DNA of 64,000 bases, taken from an uncultured beta proteobacterium (GTDB lineage: Bacteria; Pseudomonadota; Gammaproteobacteria; Burkholderiales; SG8-39). Under the pieces are notes generated by a model. That model had not been told where the DNA came from, made no database searches, and saw nothing but the letters and a program-made list of their open reading frames with translations. Below are positions 51,699 through 62,709 of this stretch, one piece after another (position 1 is the stretch's first letter; each line of letters starts with the position of its first letter). The stretch spans positions 1 to 64,000 of the forward strand of contig CAIOLO010000083.1 of assembly GCA_903859155.1 (NCBI GenBank). The letters run 5' to 3'. A program made the translations under genes and the position numbers.

Positions 51699-52669
51699 TG
51701 GGGTTTCGCACTCACGGTATTCTGGCATTGCTGTTCGGGGTCTTTCCGCTGCTCGCGGTTGCCGACTCGCAATCTGATGCCATGATGTTGTTGAATCGTG
51801 TTTTCGCTGCGACGCAACGTCTTTCCTACACGGGGACGTTTGTCTATCAGCACGACAGCCAGAGCGAAACCTCGCGGATTACCAGAATTGTGGATGGGGC
51901 CCTCGTCCGCGAGAAACTCGAGGCACTTGACGGCCAGCCCCGCGAAATCGTGCGCAGTGGCGACGAAGTGGTGTGTTATCTGCCTGCCCTGACGACCGTC
52001 CGGATCGACAAGCACGCCGTACAACACGGATTCCCGGCGTTTTTGCCGGTGCAACTCAAGGAACTTCTGGAAAACTACGTGATCCGGCGCGGCGAGATGG
52101 AGCGTGTCGCCGGGTATGACTGCCATGTCCTCAACCTGGAACCCAGGGACAACATGCGGTACGGACATAAGCTGTGGGTCGACGCGCGGACGGGAATGGT
52201 CATCCGGGCCAAGACATTTGATGAGCATAACGACGTCATGGAGCAGTTTTCATTTGCACAGCTTCAAATTGGTGGTTCCATCGACCGAGACCGCGTGAAA
52301 TCACGCTTCGTCGGCAAGACCGCGTCCTGGCGGGTAGAAGATGCTGCCGCGGTGACTGCCGATCTGGCGCAGGCGGGTTGGACGCTACGCGCAAGTCCGC
52401 CGGGATTTCGCAAGATCATGGAACTCAGGCGGACGCTGGGAGGGGCGGCGGACGTGGGGCACATGGTCTTGTCCGATGGATTGGCTGCGATATCGGTGTT
52501 CATCGAGCCCTCCGGACAGCGTCCGGCCTATCCCGAACTCAGCCGCCAGGGCGCAATCAATGTATATATACGCCAATTGGGGGCCCACAGGATCACGGTA
52601 GTCGGAGAGGCGCCTGCCGAGAGCGTGCGCTATGTGGCGCATGCGCTGGCCTATCGCCGGCCTAACTGA
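51698..52669 (+). CDS. mucB: Sigma-E regulatory protein MucB/RseB
   Basis: A 323-residue periplasmic protein with an N-terminal signal peptide (GILALLFGVFPLLAVADSQS). The large LolA-like domain contains AATQRLSYTGTFVYQHDSQS, HKLWVDARTGMVIRAKTFDE and the C-terminal MucB/RseB domain KIMELRRTLGGAADVGHMVL, SDGLAAISVFIEP. It binds RseA/MucA and blocks its cleavage until mislocalised lipid or protein displaces it. The ATG overlaps the mucA stop (TGATG). Confidence 0.94.
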   Translation: MGFRTHGILALLFGVFPLLAVADSQSDAMMLLNRVFAATQRLSYTGTFVYQHDSQSETSRITRIVDGALVREKLEALDGQPREIVRSGDEVVCYLPALTTVRIDKHAVQHGFPAFLPVQLKELLENYVIRRGEMERVAGYDCHVLNLEPRDNMRYGHKLWVDARTGMVIRAKTFDEHNDVMEQFSFAQLQIGGSIDRDRVKSRFVGKTASWRVEDAAAVTADLAQAGWTLRASPPGFRKIMELRRTLGGAADVGHMVLSDGLAAISVFIEPSGQRPAYPELSRQGAINVYIRQLGAHRITVVGEAPAESVRYVAHALAYRRPN

Positions 52670-52755
52670 CGGACCGGAGCGCGAACGTGGCCGACGATGC
52701 TTGCGGATTTCATGTGCCCGATTTGGGATTGAATCAAAAAAAGAGAGAGACAGTC

Positions 52756-54195
52756 ATGAGTAAGAAGCTCGCGAAAATTCTAATGGCGGTTCTGGCGATT
52801 GCGCCGGCGATCGCGATCGCCCAGGTGCGGGATCTGCCGGATTTCACGGTGCTGGTCGAAAAGCAGGGCGGCGCGGTGGTCAATATCAGCACCAGTACCG
52901 AGCGACGTGCCGAAACCGGTGTGCCGCAGGTTCCCGGATTGAATGAAAATGATCCGCTTAATGATTTTTTTCGTCGATTCATTCCCCGGCAGCCCGAACC
53001 GGGGCAAGGCCCGGGCCCGCGGCAGTTCGAAAATCGATCCCTGGGTTCGGGATTCGTCATCAGTGGTGACGGCTATATTCTTACCAATGCGCACGTGGTC
53101 AACAATGCCGACGAGATCACGGTCAAGCTGAACGACAAACGCGAGTTCAAGGCCAAGGTGATCGGCGCGGATGCCCGAACGGATGTTGCATTATTGAAAA
53201 TAGAGGCCACCGGGCTGCCCGCGGTGCGGTTTGGCGATGCGAACAAACTGAAGGTGGGCGAATGGGTTCTGGCAATCGGTTCGCCTTTCGGTTTCGACAA
53301 TACTGTCACCGCCGGTATCGTGTCCGCCAAGGGGCGCAGTCTTCCCCAGGAAAACTTTGTACCCTTCATTCAGACTGATGTGGCGATCAACCCCGGGAAC
53401 TCCGGAGGACCGCTGTTCAATATGCGCGGTGAAGTCGTTGGCATCAATTCGCAGATCTACAGCCGTACCGGAACGTACATGGGGCTGTCCTTTGCCATCC
53501 CCATCGATGTCGCAATGGACATACAGGGACAGTTGCGCACCGCCGGCAAGGTACAACGCGGGCGAATCGGCGTGGTGATACAGGAGGTATCGCGTGAATT
53601 GGCGGAGTCTTTCGGCCTGGCAAAACCGGTTGGTGCACTGGTGAATGGCGTGGAGAAGGGTGGTCCTGCCGAGAAGGCCGGGATCGAATCCGGCGACATC
53701 ATCACCAAATTCAACGGCAAGGCGGTGGACAATTCCAGTGATTTGCCGCGCATCGTCGGTGGGACGCGGCCCGGGGTCAGCGTTCCCATGGAAATCTGGC
53801 GCAAAGGCGCCGCGCGCGATATCAACGTGGTTGTCGGCGAATTGCCCGAGGATCGCGTTGCCGGCCGGACCCCGGGGCGCGGTCGACCCGCTGAACAGGC
53901 CGCCAACCGCCTCGGTCTGGTGGTCAATGACCTGACCCCGGAGCAGCGCCGCGATCTCAAAATAAACGGCGGTGTGATCGTCGAGGAAGTGCGCCAGGCC
54001 GTGCGCGGCGACGTGCGGACCGGGGATGTCATTATCGCGGTGACAACCCGGGGCCAGACCACGGAAATCGGTTCTGCGGATCAACTCAACAAATTGCTGA
54101 CTCAAATCGACCGCAATGCGACGCTGACGCTGCATGTGCGGCGTGGCGAATCCAATATGTTCGTGACCATACGCGGTGAAACGCCAAGAGGGTGA
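52756..54195 (+). CDS. mucD: Periplasmic serine protease DegP/MucD
   Basis: A 479-residue HtrA protease/chaperone. The signal peptide is KKLAKILMAVLAIAPAIAIA, then Q; the triad is His113 (LTNAHVVNNADE), Asp143 (DARTDVALLKIE) and Ser216 (INPGNSGGPLFN); two PDZ domains follow at about 285-370 and 395-475. It degrades misfolded periplasmic proteins, and in AlgU systems also lowers sigma-E signalling. ATG 52756 is behind AAGAGAGAGACAG; an extended frame from 52687 lacks a signal sequence. Confidence 0.95.
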   Translation: MSKKLAKILMAVLAIAPAIAIAQVRDLPDFTVLVEKQGGAVVNISTSTERRAETGVPQVPGLNENDPLNDFFRRFIPRQPEPGQGPGPRQFENRSLGSGFVISGDGYILTNAHVVNNADEITVKLNDKREFKAKVIGADARTDVALLKIEATGLPAVRFGDANKLKVGEWVLAIGSPFGFDNTVTAGIVSAKGRSLPQENFVPFIQTDVAINPGNSGGPLFNMRGEVVGINSQIYSRTGTYMGLSFAIPIDVAMDIQGQLRTAGKVQRGRIGVVIQEVSRELAESFGLAKPVGALVNGVEKGGPAEKAGIESGDIITKFNGKAVDNSSDLPRIVGGTRPGVSVPMEIWRKGAARDINVVVGELPEDRVAGRTPGRGRPAEQAANRLGLVVNDLTPEQRRDLKINGGVIVEEVRQAVRGDVRTGDVIIAVTTRGQTTEIGSADQLNKLLTQIDRNATLTLHVRRGESNMFVTIRGETPRG

Positions 54196-54458
54196 TGGGT
54201 ACGGGAATCGTCTTCACGCTTTACAGCCGGGGGTACTGCCACCTGTGCCATGACATGCTCGCAGAACTCGAAGTGATGCGGGGAACCTTTGCTTTTGGTG
54301 TCGAGGTGGTGGATGTCGATTCGGATCCGGCGCTTGAGGCGCGATTTGGCGAACTGGTTCCGGTCCTGTTTCACCAGGGCCGTGAGTTGGCCAGATATCG
54401 ACTGGATGGCCCGGCGCTGGAAGCCCATCTGGCGTCGCTGACGGGCGCCACGGCGTAA
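54195..54458 (+). CDS. Glutaredoxin-like protein (DUF836)
   Basis: An 87-residue thioredoxin-fold protein: TLYSRGYCHLCHDMLAELEV with the CHLC redox pair, VDVDSDPALEARFGELVPVL with the cis-Pro segment, and FHQGRELARYRLDGPAL. It is the small glutaredoxin-like group often next to lepA. Its redox partner is unknown. ATG 54195 overlaps the mucD stop (TGATG); a GTG at 54192 is also possible. Confidence 0.87.
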   Translation: MGTGIVFTLYSRGYCHLCHDMLAELEVMRGTFAFGVEVVDVDSDPALEARFGELVPVLFHQGRELARYRLDGPALEAHLASLTGATA

Positions 54459-54534
54459 GCGGGTGTCGCACCGCTATCATTCAGGCAGTTATACCGGGAA
54501 AACCGCTAAAATCACCCTCCCAGCAAGAGCAAAA

Positions 54535-54559
54535 GGTGCCCGCGAGGCACCTTTTTTTT
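54535..54559 (+). terminator. Rho-independent terminator directly before lepA
   Basis: AAAGGTGCC and GGCACCTTT pair around CGCGA and run into eight T, ending at 54559, one base before the lepA ATG at 54561. It ends the mucD/glutaredoxin transcript; its GAGG (54544-54547) is also the only ribosome-site-like sequence before lepA. Confidence 0.85.
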
Positions 54560-54560
54560 G

Positions 54561-56354
<1,794 letters not shown>

Positions 56355-56397
56355 AACGGCGGCTTGGTCGCGCTTCGGCCCCGCTTGAGAGTCTGAC

Positions 56398-57186
56398 GTG
56401 AATTTCGCCCTTATCCTTTTTTCGTTGACCGTATTGACGGGCCTGGTTGCGCTTGCCGACTGGCTGTGGTTTCGCAAATGGCGCGCGGCAAGTGCCCCGG
56501 AACCCTGGTGGATCGAGTATCCCAAGAGCTTTTTTCCGGTCATCCTGATCGTCTTCCTGCTGCGCTCCTTCCTGTTCGAGCCGTTCAAGATTCCTTCCGG
56601 ATCGATGATTCCCACGCTGGCGATCGGGGATTTCATACTGGTCAACAAGTTCGACTACGGCATCAGGCTGCCGGTTATCAACAAGAAGATCGTCGAATTA
56701 GGGGCGCCAAAGCGCGGCGATGTGATGGTTTTCCGTTACCCGGACGACCCCTCGCTGGATTACATCAAACGCGTGGTGGGGTTGCCGGGGGACGAGATCA
56801 GCTACCTGAACAAGCATTTGAGCATTAACGGAACTGAAGTTCCCGAGGATGCGATGCCGGATTTCCTGCATCGGGAGCGGATTCACTATTCGCGCCAATT
56901 CAAGGAAAAGCTGGGTGAGGTTGAGCATTCGATCCTGCTCGACGATGACGCCCCCGCTTCAATGCCGCCGATGACGCAGTTCCCGTTTCGAGAAAATTGC
57001 CTCTACAATAGCCAGGGCGTCGTGTGCAAGGTTCCGCCCGGTCACTACTTCATGATGGGCGACAACCGGGACAGTTCGGCCGACAGCCGGGTATGGGGAT
57101 TCGTGCCGGACGCCAACATCGTGGGCAGGGCATTTTTTATCTGGTTCAATTTCAGCGACATCGGCCGAATCGGCAGATTCAAATGA
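56398..57186 (+). CDS. lepB: Signal peptidase I
   Basis: A 262-residue inner-membrane protease. Two N-terminal TM helices (about 2-20 and 46-60) precede box B KIPSGSMIPTLAIGDFILVN with catalytic Ser69, box D RYPDDPSLDYIKRVVGLPGD with Lys124, and box E GHYFMMGDNRDSSADSRVWG. It removes signal peptides from Sec and Tat substrates, including the exported proteins listed here. The start is GTG 56398. It follows lepA, the classic order. Confidence 0.96.
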   Translation: MNFALILFSLTVLTGLVALADWLWFRKWRAASAPEPWWIEYPKSFFPVILIVFLLRSFLFEPFKIPSGSMIPTLAIGDFILVNKFDYGIRLPVINKKIVELGAPKRGDVMVFRYPDDPSLDYIKRVVGLPGDEISYLNKHLSINGTEVPEDAMPDFLHRERIHYSRQFKEKLGEVEHSILLDDDAPASMPPMTQFPFRENCLYNSQGVVCKVPPGHYFMMGDNRDSSADSRVWGFVPDANIVGRAFFIWFNFSDIGRIGRFK

Positions 57187-57196
57187 CGGGGATGTT

Positions 57197-57553
57197 ATGA
57201 ACAGGCAAAAGGGCGTTTCGGTTTTTGTGATGATGATCATCATGGCCGTATTGATACTCTGCGCAGTCATTGGATTGAAGGTCGGGCCGGTGTACTTGGA
57301 GTACATGCAGATCAAGAAAGCCCTGGTCGGGATCGCCGAGAGCGGTGAGTTGCGCAGCGGATCGGTCAACGACGTAAGAAAAGCCTTCGATCGCCGCGCG
57401 CAGGTGGACAGCATCACCGAGATCAGCAGCAGCGATCTGGAGATCAGCAAGGAAGGGGGTGATCTGGTGATTGCCTTCGCCTATCCGAAGAAGGTGCCCC
57501 TGTTCGGTAATGTGAGCCTGCTTTTCGATTTTGCCGGGAGCAGCAAGAAATAG
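57197..57553 (+). CDS. DUF4845 membrane protein
   Basis: A 118-residue protein with one N-terminal TM helix (VSVFVMMIIMAVLILCAVIG), then KVGPVYLEYMQIKKALVGIA and DLEISKEGGDLVIAFAYPKK. DUF4845 genes are found between lepB and rnc in betaproteobacteria and gammaproteobacteria; the function is unknown. It lies 10 bp from lepB and 12 bp from rnc, so it is part of the operon. Confidence 0.88.
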   Translation: MNRQKGVSVFVMMIIMAVLILCAVIGLKVGPVYLEYMQIKKALVGIAESGELRSGSVNDVRKAFDRRAQVDSITEISSSDLEISKEGGDLVIAFAYPKKVPLFGNVSLLFDFAGSSKK

Positions 57554-57565
57554 CGATTCGGTGGA

Positions 57566-58243
57566 ATGATGGATCTGGACCGGCTTCAGGAAGTGATCGG
57601 GTATCGGTTCGCAAATCTGGATTTACTGCGCGAAGCGCTTACCCATCGCAGTTTCGGGCAATCGCATAACGAGCGGCTCGAGTTCCTGGGCGACAGTGTT
57701 CTGAACTGCGTGGTATCCGGGGAGCTTTTTTCGCGCTACGGCAACCTCAAGGAAGGGGAACTCTCGCGCCTGCGCGCCCACCATGTGCGCCAGGAGTCTT
57801 TGTACCGGGTTGCGCAGAAACTGGAACTGGGCGGTTTTCTTCGCCTGGGCGAAGGCGAGCTCAAAAGCGGTGGATTCACGCGCCCCTCCATGCTGGCAGA
57901 TGCATTCGAGGCGTTGATAGGCGCGGTGTATCTGGACGGCGGGTTTTCGATGGCGCAGTCGGTGCTTCGCAGGCTGCTGGATGTGCCGCTGCGCGAAAAC
58001 GATCCCGATTCATTCGGCAAGGATCCCAAGACCCTGCTGCAGGAGCATCTGCAAGGCCGGCGCCTTGGCTTGCCGAAATATGCCGTGGTGGCCACCAGGG
58101 GCGCCGCCCACGACCAGGAGTTCGAAGTCGAATGCCTGATCGATGGACTTTCGGTTCGCACGTTGGGATCGGGTTCCAGCAGGCGCATGGCGGAACAGCA
58201 GGCCGCCCAAAGGGCATTCGAGAAAATCGCCCATGGCCGCTGA
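57566..58243 (+). CDS. rnc: Ribonuclease III
   Basis: A 225-residue double-stranded-RNA endonuclease. The nuclease domain contains ALTHRSFGQSHNERLEFLGD with the RNase III signature and ADAFEALIGAVYLDGG with the second metal-binding Glu; the dsRBD lies at about 150-222 (DPKTLLQEHLQGRRLGLPKY, RRMAEQQAAQRAFEKI). It processes rRNA precursors and regulatory RNA duplexes. It overlaps era by 11 nt, the conserved rnc-era arrangement. Confidence 0.96.
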   Translation: MMDLDRLQEVIGYRFANLDLLREALTHRSFGQSHNERLEFLGDSVLNCVVSGELFSRYGNLKEGELSRLRAHHVRQESLYRVAQKLELGGFLRLGEGELKSGGFTRPSMLADAFEALIGAVYLDGGFSMAQSVLRRLLDVPLRENDPDSFGKDPKTLLQEHLQGRRLGLPKYAVVATRGAAHDQEFEVECLIDGLSVRTLGSGSSRRMAEQQAAQRAFEKIAHGR

Positions 58244-59120
58244 GACGCACCGATGCGGCCTGATAGCGGTGATTGGACGCCCGAATGTCGGCAAGTCCAC
58301 CCTGACGAACACGCTGATCGGGGATCGCATCTCCATCACCTCCAGCAAGCCGCAGACAACGCGCCACCAGATCAAGGGAATTCTGAGTACGCCCGAGGCG
58401 CAGTTCATCTTCGTGGACACGCCCGGATTTCAACTGCAGCACCAGGACGCGCTCAATCGCGTCATGAACCGCAGTATCAAGCACGCATTGCGCGAGGTGG
58501 ATGTGGCACTGCTGGTGGTCGAGGCGGGCCGGTACGAAAGCGAGGACCGCAAGATCCTCTCGCAGGTGCCCAAGGGCATGCCGGTGGTGCTGGCAGTCAA
58601 CAAGATCGACTGTCTGCCTCAGGAGCGGCTGTTGCCGTTTCTGCAGGGGTTCAACTCGGCAAATGAGTTCACCCACGTCGTTCCGGTGAGCGCGGAATAC
58701 GGCAGGAACACGGAACGTCTTCTGGCCGCGTTGCAGCCGATGCTGCCGGTCCAGCCCAGCCTGTATGACGAGGATTCGCTCACGGACCGCAGCGAGCGAT
58801 TTCTAGCCGCCGAGAGAATCCGCGAAAAACTGTTCCGGCAACTCGGCGACGAAGTGCCCTACGGCGCGAGCGTCACTATCGACAAGTTCGAACAGGTGGG
58901 CGATGTCAGGCGGATTTTTGCTTCCATCATCGTCAACAAGGCCGGGCACAAACCCATGCTGATCGGCGCGGGTGGCAGGAAGATGAAGGCGGTCTCCAGC
59001 GCCGCGAGGCTGGACCTTGAAAAACTGTTCGCAGGCAAGGTCTACCTTGAAGTATGGGTCAAGGTACGGCCCGGCTGGACTGATAACGCGGCGATGCTGA
59101 CCGGACTCGGGTATGACTGA
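58233..59120 (+). CDS. era: GTPase Era
   Basis: A 295-residue GTPase for 16S rRNA maturation and 30S assembly: G1 AVIGRPNVGKSTLTNTLIGD, the switch segment SSKPQTTRHQIKGI, G3 FVDTPGF, G4 AVNKIDCL, and the C-terminal KH domain with MLIGAGGRKMKAVSSAARLD. The ATG lies in the last codons of rnc. The era stop overlaps recO by 8 nt. Confidence 0.96.
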   Translation: MAAETHRCGLIAVIGRPNVGKSTLTNTLIGDRISITSSKPQTTRHQIKGILSTPEAQFIFVDTPGFQLQHQDALNRVMNRSIKHALREVDVALLVVEAGRYESEDRKILSQVPKGMPVVLAVNKIDCLPQERLLPFLQGFNSANEFTHVVPVSAEYGRNTERLLAALQPMLPVQPSLYDEDSLTDRSERFLAAERIREKLFRQLGDEVPYGASVTIDKFEQVGDVRRIFASIIVNKAGHKPMLIGAGGRKMKAVSSAARLDLEKLFAGKVYLEVWVKVRPGWTDNAAMLTGLGYD

Positions 59121-59853
59121 TTCGCGTCACGGGTCGGGTGGAGATGCTGCGCGCCAGGCCGGTGAGGGGTACGTATTGCATACCTATCCCTACAAGGAGA
59201 CCAGCCTGCTGGTCGACGCGTTTACCAAGGCGAGCGGACGCATAACGCTGGTGGCGCGCAGCGCCCGCAGGCCGCGCTCGGCGATGCGCGGCACCCTCAT
59301 GGCATTTCAGCCGCTTTCACTGTCATGGGTGGGCAGGGGTGAAGTCAAGACGCTGACCAAGGCGGAATGGCTCGGCGGCATCAGCCTGTTGCGCGGCGAA
59401 GCTTTGCTTTGCGCTTTTTACCTGAACGAACTGCTGATACGCCTGCTCGCGCGCGAGGACGCCCACGAAGCATTGTTCGACCGGTATGCGGATGCTCTGC
59501 GGCAGTTTTCCGTCGGCGAAGCATCGGCGCCCATCCTGAGGCGCTTCGAGAAAGCACTGCTCAAGGAATTGGGGTACGCGCTGGTTCTGGATCGCGAGGC
59601 GTTCACCGGAGAGCAGATCGATCCTGCCAGGTATTACACTTACGACCCTGAAAAGGGCGCGCTCGCGGCTCGCGACAGCGAAACCGAGCATGCAGTCATA
59701 GGCAGGACGCTGCTCAGCCTGGCGCGCGATGAGTTCGATGACATCAGAACCTCTCACGAGGCGCGTGCGCTGATGCGCTCGTTGATCAACCACCGCCTGG
59801 AGGCACGGCAATTGAACAGCCGCAGGGTTTTTCGGGAGTTGCTGGAACTATGA
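59113..59853 (+). CDS. recO: DNA repair protein RecO
   Basis: A 246-residue recombination mediator: an N-terminal OB fold (GYVLHTYPYKETSLLVDAFT, GRITLVARSARRPRS) and a helical part with CAFYLNELLIRLLAREDAHE and LRRFEKALLKELGYALVLDR. It works with RecF and RecR to load RecA on gaps. As in other proteobacteria, the zinc-finger cysteines of firmicute RecO are lacking. It overlaps era and pdxJ. Confidence 0.94.
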   Translation: MTDSRHGSGGDAARQAGEGYVLHTYPYKETSLLVDAFTKASGRITLVARSARRPRSAMRGTLMAFQPLSLSWVGRGEVKTLTKAEWLGGISLLRGEALLCAFYLNELLIRLLAREDAHEALFDRYADALRQFSVGEASAPILRRFEKALLKELGYALVLDREAFTGEQIDPARYYTYDPEKGALAARDSETEHAVIGRTLLSLARDEFDDIRTSHEARALMRSLINHRLEARQLNSRRVFRELLEL

Positions 59854-60599
59854 TCGGACTGGGGGTCAATGTCGACCATGTCGCGACCTTGAGGCAGGCG
59901 CGGCGCACCTACGAACCGGATCCGCTCGCCGCCGCGCTTGAAGCACAGGCGGGCGGGGCCTCCGGCATCACCGTGCATTTGCGTGAAGACCGGCGCCACA
60001 TCCAGGACGACGATGTGCGCCGGATCCGGGATGCGATTCAGGTGAAGCTGAACCTCGAGATGGCAGCCACTGACGAGATGCTCGACATCGCCTGCATCAT
60101 CAAGCCGGAAATGGCGATGCTGGTGCCCGAGGGCAGACACGAAATTACGACCGAAGGGGGGTTGGATATCCTGGCGCAGGAGGCCCGACTCGGCGAATTC
60201 GTGGCGAGGATACGCGAGGCCGGCATCATGGTCAGCGCGTTCATTGATGCCGATTTGGCGCAGATTGAAGCGGCAAAACGCATCGGTGTGCAGGTTTGCG
60301 AGGTTCACACCGGCCCTTACGCGCATGCCTTTTACAATAACGGTGGCGACCTGGCCGAAAAACAGGTGGCGGCCGAATTGGACCGAATACGCTCGGCGGG
60401 ACGCGCGATAAGTGCGCTCGGCATGCGTTTTAACGCCGGCCACGCGCTCAATTATTTTAATGTCCAGCCGGTGGCAAGCCTGCCGGATTTGTGGGAGTTG
60501 CATATCGGACACGCCATAGTCAGCCGTGCGGTTTTTTCCGGCATCCGGGAGGCGGTTTGCGAAATGCGCGCGCTGATTGCCGGGCGGGCGGGCCCATGA
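59850..60599 (+). CDS. pdxJ: Pyridoxine 5'-phosphate synthase
   Basis: A 249-residue TIM-barrel enzyme that condenses 3-amino-2-oxopropyl phosphate with deoxyxylulose phosphate to form PNP: GVNVDHVATLRQARRTYEPD, GITVHLREDRRHIQDDDVRR, MLVPEGRHEITTEGGLDI, and RIGVQVCEVHTGPYAHAFYN. The ATG overlaps the recO stop (ATGA) and the stop overlaps acpS by 4 nt. Confidence 0.96.
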   Translation: MIGLGVNVDHVATLRQARRTYEPDPLAAALEAQAGGASGITVHLREDRRHIQDDDVRRIRDAIQVKLNLEMAATDEMLDIACIIKPEMAMLVPEGRHEITTEGGLDILAQEARLGEFVARIREAGIMVSAFIDADLAQIEAAKRIGVQVCEVHTGPYAHAFYNNGGDLAEKQVAAELDRIRSAGRAISALGMRFNAGHALNYFNVQPVASLPDLWELHIGHAIVSRAVFSGIREAVCEMRALIAGRAGP

Positions 60600-60976
60600 T
60601 TGCGGGAATCGGAACGGATCTTTGCAGGATTTCGCGTATCGAAAAGGCCCTGGAAAGGTTTGGCGGCCGTTTTGCCGAAAAGATCCTGGCGGATGAGGAA
60701 CTTGCCAGATTCCGTTCGCACAGGCAACCGGCGGCCTATCTTGCCAAGCGATTCGCTGCCAAGGAGGCGTTCTCCAAGGCCATCGGTACCGGCATGAAGT
60801 ATCCGATGCACTGGCGCAACGTGGCCGTCAGCAACGAGCGCTCCGGAAAGCCGACGATGCGCTGCCTGGAACCGTTGCTTAGCGTTGTCGAGAAGCGCGG
60901 CATAACCGCGATTCATCTCAGCCTTACCGATGAGCCCGATTTCGCGCTGGCATTTGTCATCGTGGAGAAGCAATGA
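60596..60976 (+). CDS. acpS: Holo-ACP synthase
   Basis: A 126-residue phosphopantetheinyl transferase: GIGTDLCRISRIEKALERFG with the Mg-binding Asp and AYLAKRFAAKEAFSKAIGTG with the catalytic Glu/Lys. It attaches 4'-phosphopantetheine to AcpP (48536). The ATG is in the pdxJ stop region (4-nt overlap), and it overlaps nagZ by 4 nt. Confidence 0.95.
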   Translation: MIAGIGTDLCRISRIEKALERFGGRFAEKILADEELARFRSHRQPAAYLAKRFAAKEAFSKAIGTGMKYPMHWRNVAVSNERSGKPTMRCLEPLLSVVEKRGITAIHLSLTDEPDFALAFVIVEKQ

Positions 60977-61983
60977 CGACGCGGCTGCCGCTCGGGCCTG
61001 TCATGCTCGATTTGCAGGGCATCGAAATCGACGCCCGCGAAAAGGAGATGCTCTGCCACCCGCTGACCGGTGGCGTGATTCTGTTTTCGCGAAATTTCCA
61101 GTCGCCCGAACAGTTGCGTGCGCTCACCCGTTCCATCCGTCTCCTGCGCGACCCGGAGTTGCTCATCGCGGTCGATCACGAGGGCGGGCGGGTGCAGCGG
61201 TTTCGGGAAGGATTTTCGGCGCTGCCTTCCATGTCGGACGTGGGACTGCTCTGGTCCGAGCCGGAGAGGGCGCGCAAAGTGGCCAGGGCGGTGGGCACGA
61301 TAATCGCCTATGAACTGCTGGACCATGGTCTGGATTTCAGCTTCACGCCGGTGCTGGACGTTGCGTTTGGACGCTCGAGCGTTATCGGCAATCGGGCATT
61401 CAGCGCCGACCCGATGACCATAGCCGCGCTTGCCGGAGAATTGATTGCGGGTATGCACGAGGGCGGAGCGGCCTCGGTGGGCAAGCACTTTCCGGGACAT
61501 GGCCACGTTCTGGCCGACTCCCATGTCGCCATACCGGTTGACGAGCGATCACGAGCGGATATCGAGCAATCCGACCTGGTCCCGTACCGATTGCTGATAC
61601 CGGCGGGTTTGCGGGCGATCATGCCTGCCCACGTGATTTATCCCAGCGTCCATGAGCATCCGGCGGGTTTTTCGCGCGTCTGGTTGCAGGATATCCTGAG
61701 GCAATCCCTTGGTTTCGGGGGCATGATATTCAGCGATGATCTTGCCATGGAGGGTGCCAGCACGGCAGGGGACATCGTTGCCCGCGCCAGGGCGGCGTGC
61801 GAGGCGGGCTGCGACATGGTGCTCATATGCAATTCGCCCACGGAGGCGGAGGTGTTGCTGAGCCGTTTTGGACACCATGACCTGCACCAGGCACGGGCGG
61901 CGGCGATGCGCGCGAAAGCGGCAGGGGATCAGAAGGTGCGCTACCGGGAGGCAGGTAAGACACTTTCCGGTGCGATCCGGTGA
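60973..61983 (+). CDS. nagZ: Beta-N-acetylhexosaminidase
   Basis: A 336-residue family 3 glycoside hydrolase for peptidoglycan recycling: PLTGGVILFSRNFQSPEQL, IAVDHEGGRVQRFREGFSAL, VGKHFPGHGHVLADSHVAIP (the catalytic His/Asp loop) and MIFSDDLAMEGAS with the nucleophile Asp. It removes GlcNAc from anhydromuropeptides in the cytosol. Overlaps acpS (ATGA). Confidence 0.95.
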   Translation: MTTRLPLGPVMLDLQGIEIDAREKEMLCHPLTGGVILFSRNFQSPEQLRALTRSIRLLRDPELLIAVDHEGGRVQRFREGFSALPSMSDVGLLWSEPERARKVARAVGTIIAYELLDHGLDFSFTPVLDVAFGRSSVIGNRAFSADPMTIAALAGELIAGMHEGGAASVGKHFPGHGHVLADSHVAIPVDERSRADIEQSDLVPYRLLIPAGLRAIMPAHVIYPSVHEHPAGFSRVWLQDILRQSLGFGGMIFSDDLAMEGASTAGDIVARARAACEAGCDMVLICNSPTEAEVLLSRFGHHDLHQARAAAMRAKAAGDQKVRYREAGKTLSGAIR

Positions 61984-62043
61984 TATGAGCAGGTATCTTT
62001 GTCAACTGCTCGGGACCGCCACCGGGGAAGCGGGGGCCAAACG

Positions 62044-62709
62044 ATGAACAGTGTGGAGAAACGGGCCTCGGCGTACGACGCGGGCTGCCGTAGCTGCGCC
62101 AGGCTGGCTGCTCACCTGGACGAGGTCCGGCGCAAATTCCCCCAATACCAAAGCGCGCCGGTTGCGCCATTTGGCGCGAAGCGACCGGGCTTGTTGATCG
62201 TTGGTCTCGCACCCGGGCTGCACGGGGCCAACCGCACAGGCCGGCCGTTTACCGGCGACCACGCGGGAATTCTGCTTTATGCAACGCTCCACAAATTCGG
62301 CTTTGCGAGCCACGCCGGATCCGCAGACCCACTGGACGGATTGAAATTGATCAACTGCCGGGTGACCAACGCCGTAAAGTGCCTGCCGCCTGCCAACAAG
62401 CCGCTGCCCGCCGAGATCAGGGGCTGCAACAGCTTTCTGGCGAACGAGATTGAAGCATGCGCTCCCAAGGCAATCCTGGCGCTGGGTCGAATTGCACATG
62501 ATGCGGTGTTGCTGGCATTGGGAGTGCGCCCGGCATCGTGCCCATTTGCCCACGGCCGGATGCATCCCCTTGCAGGGCATGGACGGTCCATTGTGCTCTT
62601 TGACAGTTACCATTGCAGCCGCTACAACACGCAAACGCGCCGACTCACCGCGCCGATGTTCGAATCCGTCGTCCTTGCAGCGAAATCCCATCTTGATGCC
62701 GGAAAGTGA
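62044..62709 (+). CDS. Uracil-DNA glycosylase family 5-like
   Basis: A 221-residue iron-sulfur uracil-DNA glycosylase. YDAGCRSCARLAAHLDEVRR and KCLPPANKPLPAEIRGCNSF supply cluster cysteines; motif 1 is VGLAPGLHGANRTGRPFTGD and motif 2 is FDSYHCSRYNTQT. In motif 1 the catalytic polar residue of families 1 and 4 is replaced in the manner of the UDGb (family 5) group. It excises uracil or other deaminated bases. ATG 62044 is used; ATG 61999 lacks family similarity. It overlaps uvrC by 14 nt, forming a small repair pair. Confidence 0.88.
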   Translation: MNSVEKRASAYDAGCRSCARLAAHLDEVRRKFPQYQSAPVAPFGAKRPGLLIVGLAPGLHGANRTGRPFTGDHAGILLYATLHKFGFASHAGSADPLDGLKLINCRVTNAVKCLPPANKPLPAEIRGCNSFLANEIEACAPKAILALGRIAHDAVLLALGVRPASCPFAHGRMHPLAGHGRSIVLFDSYHCSRYNTQTRRLTAPMFESVVLAAKSHLDAGK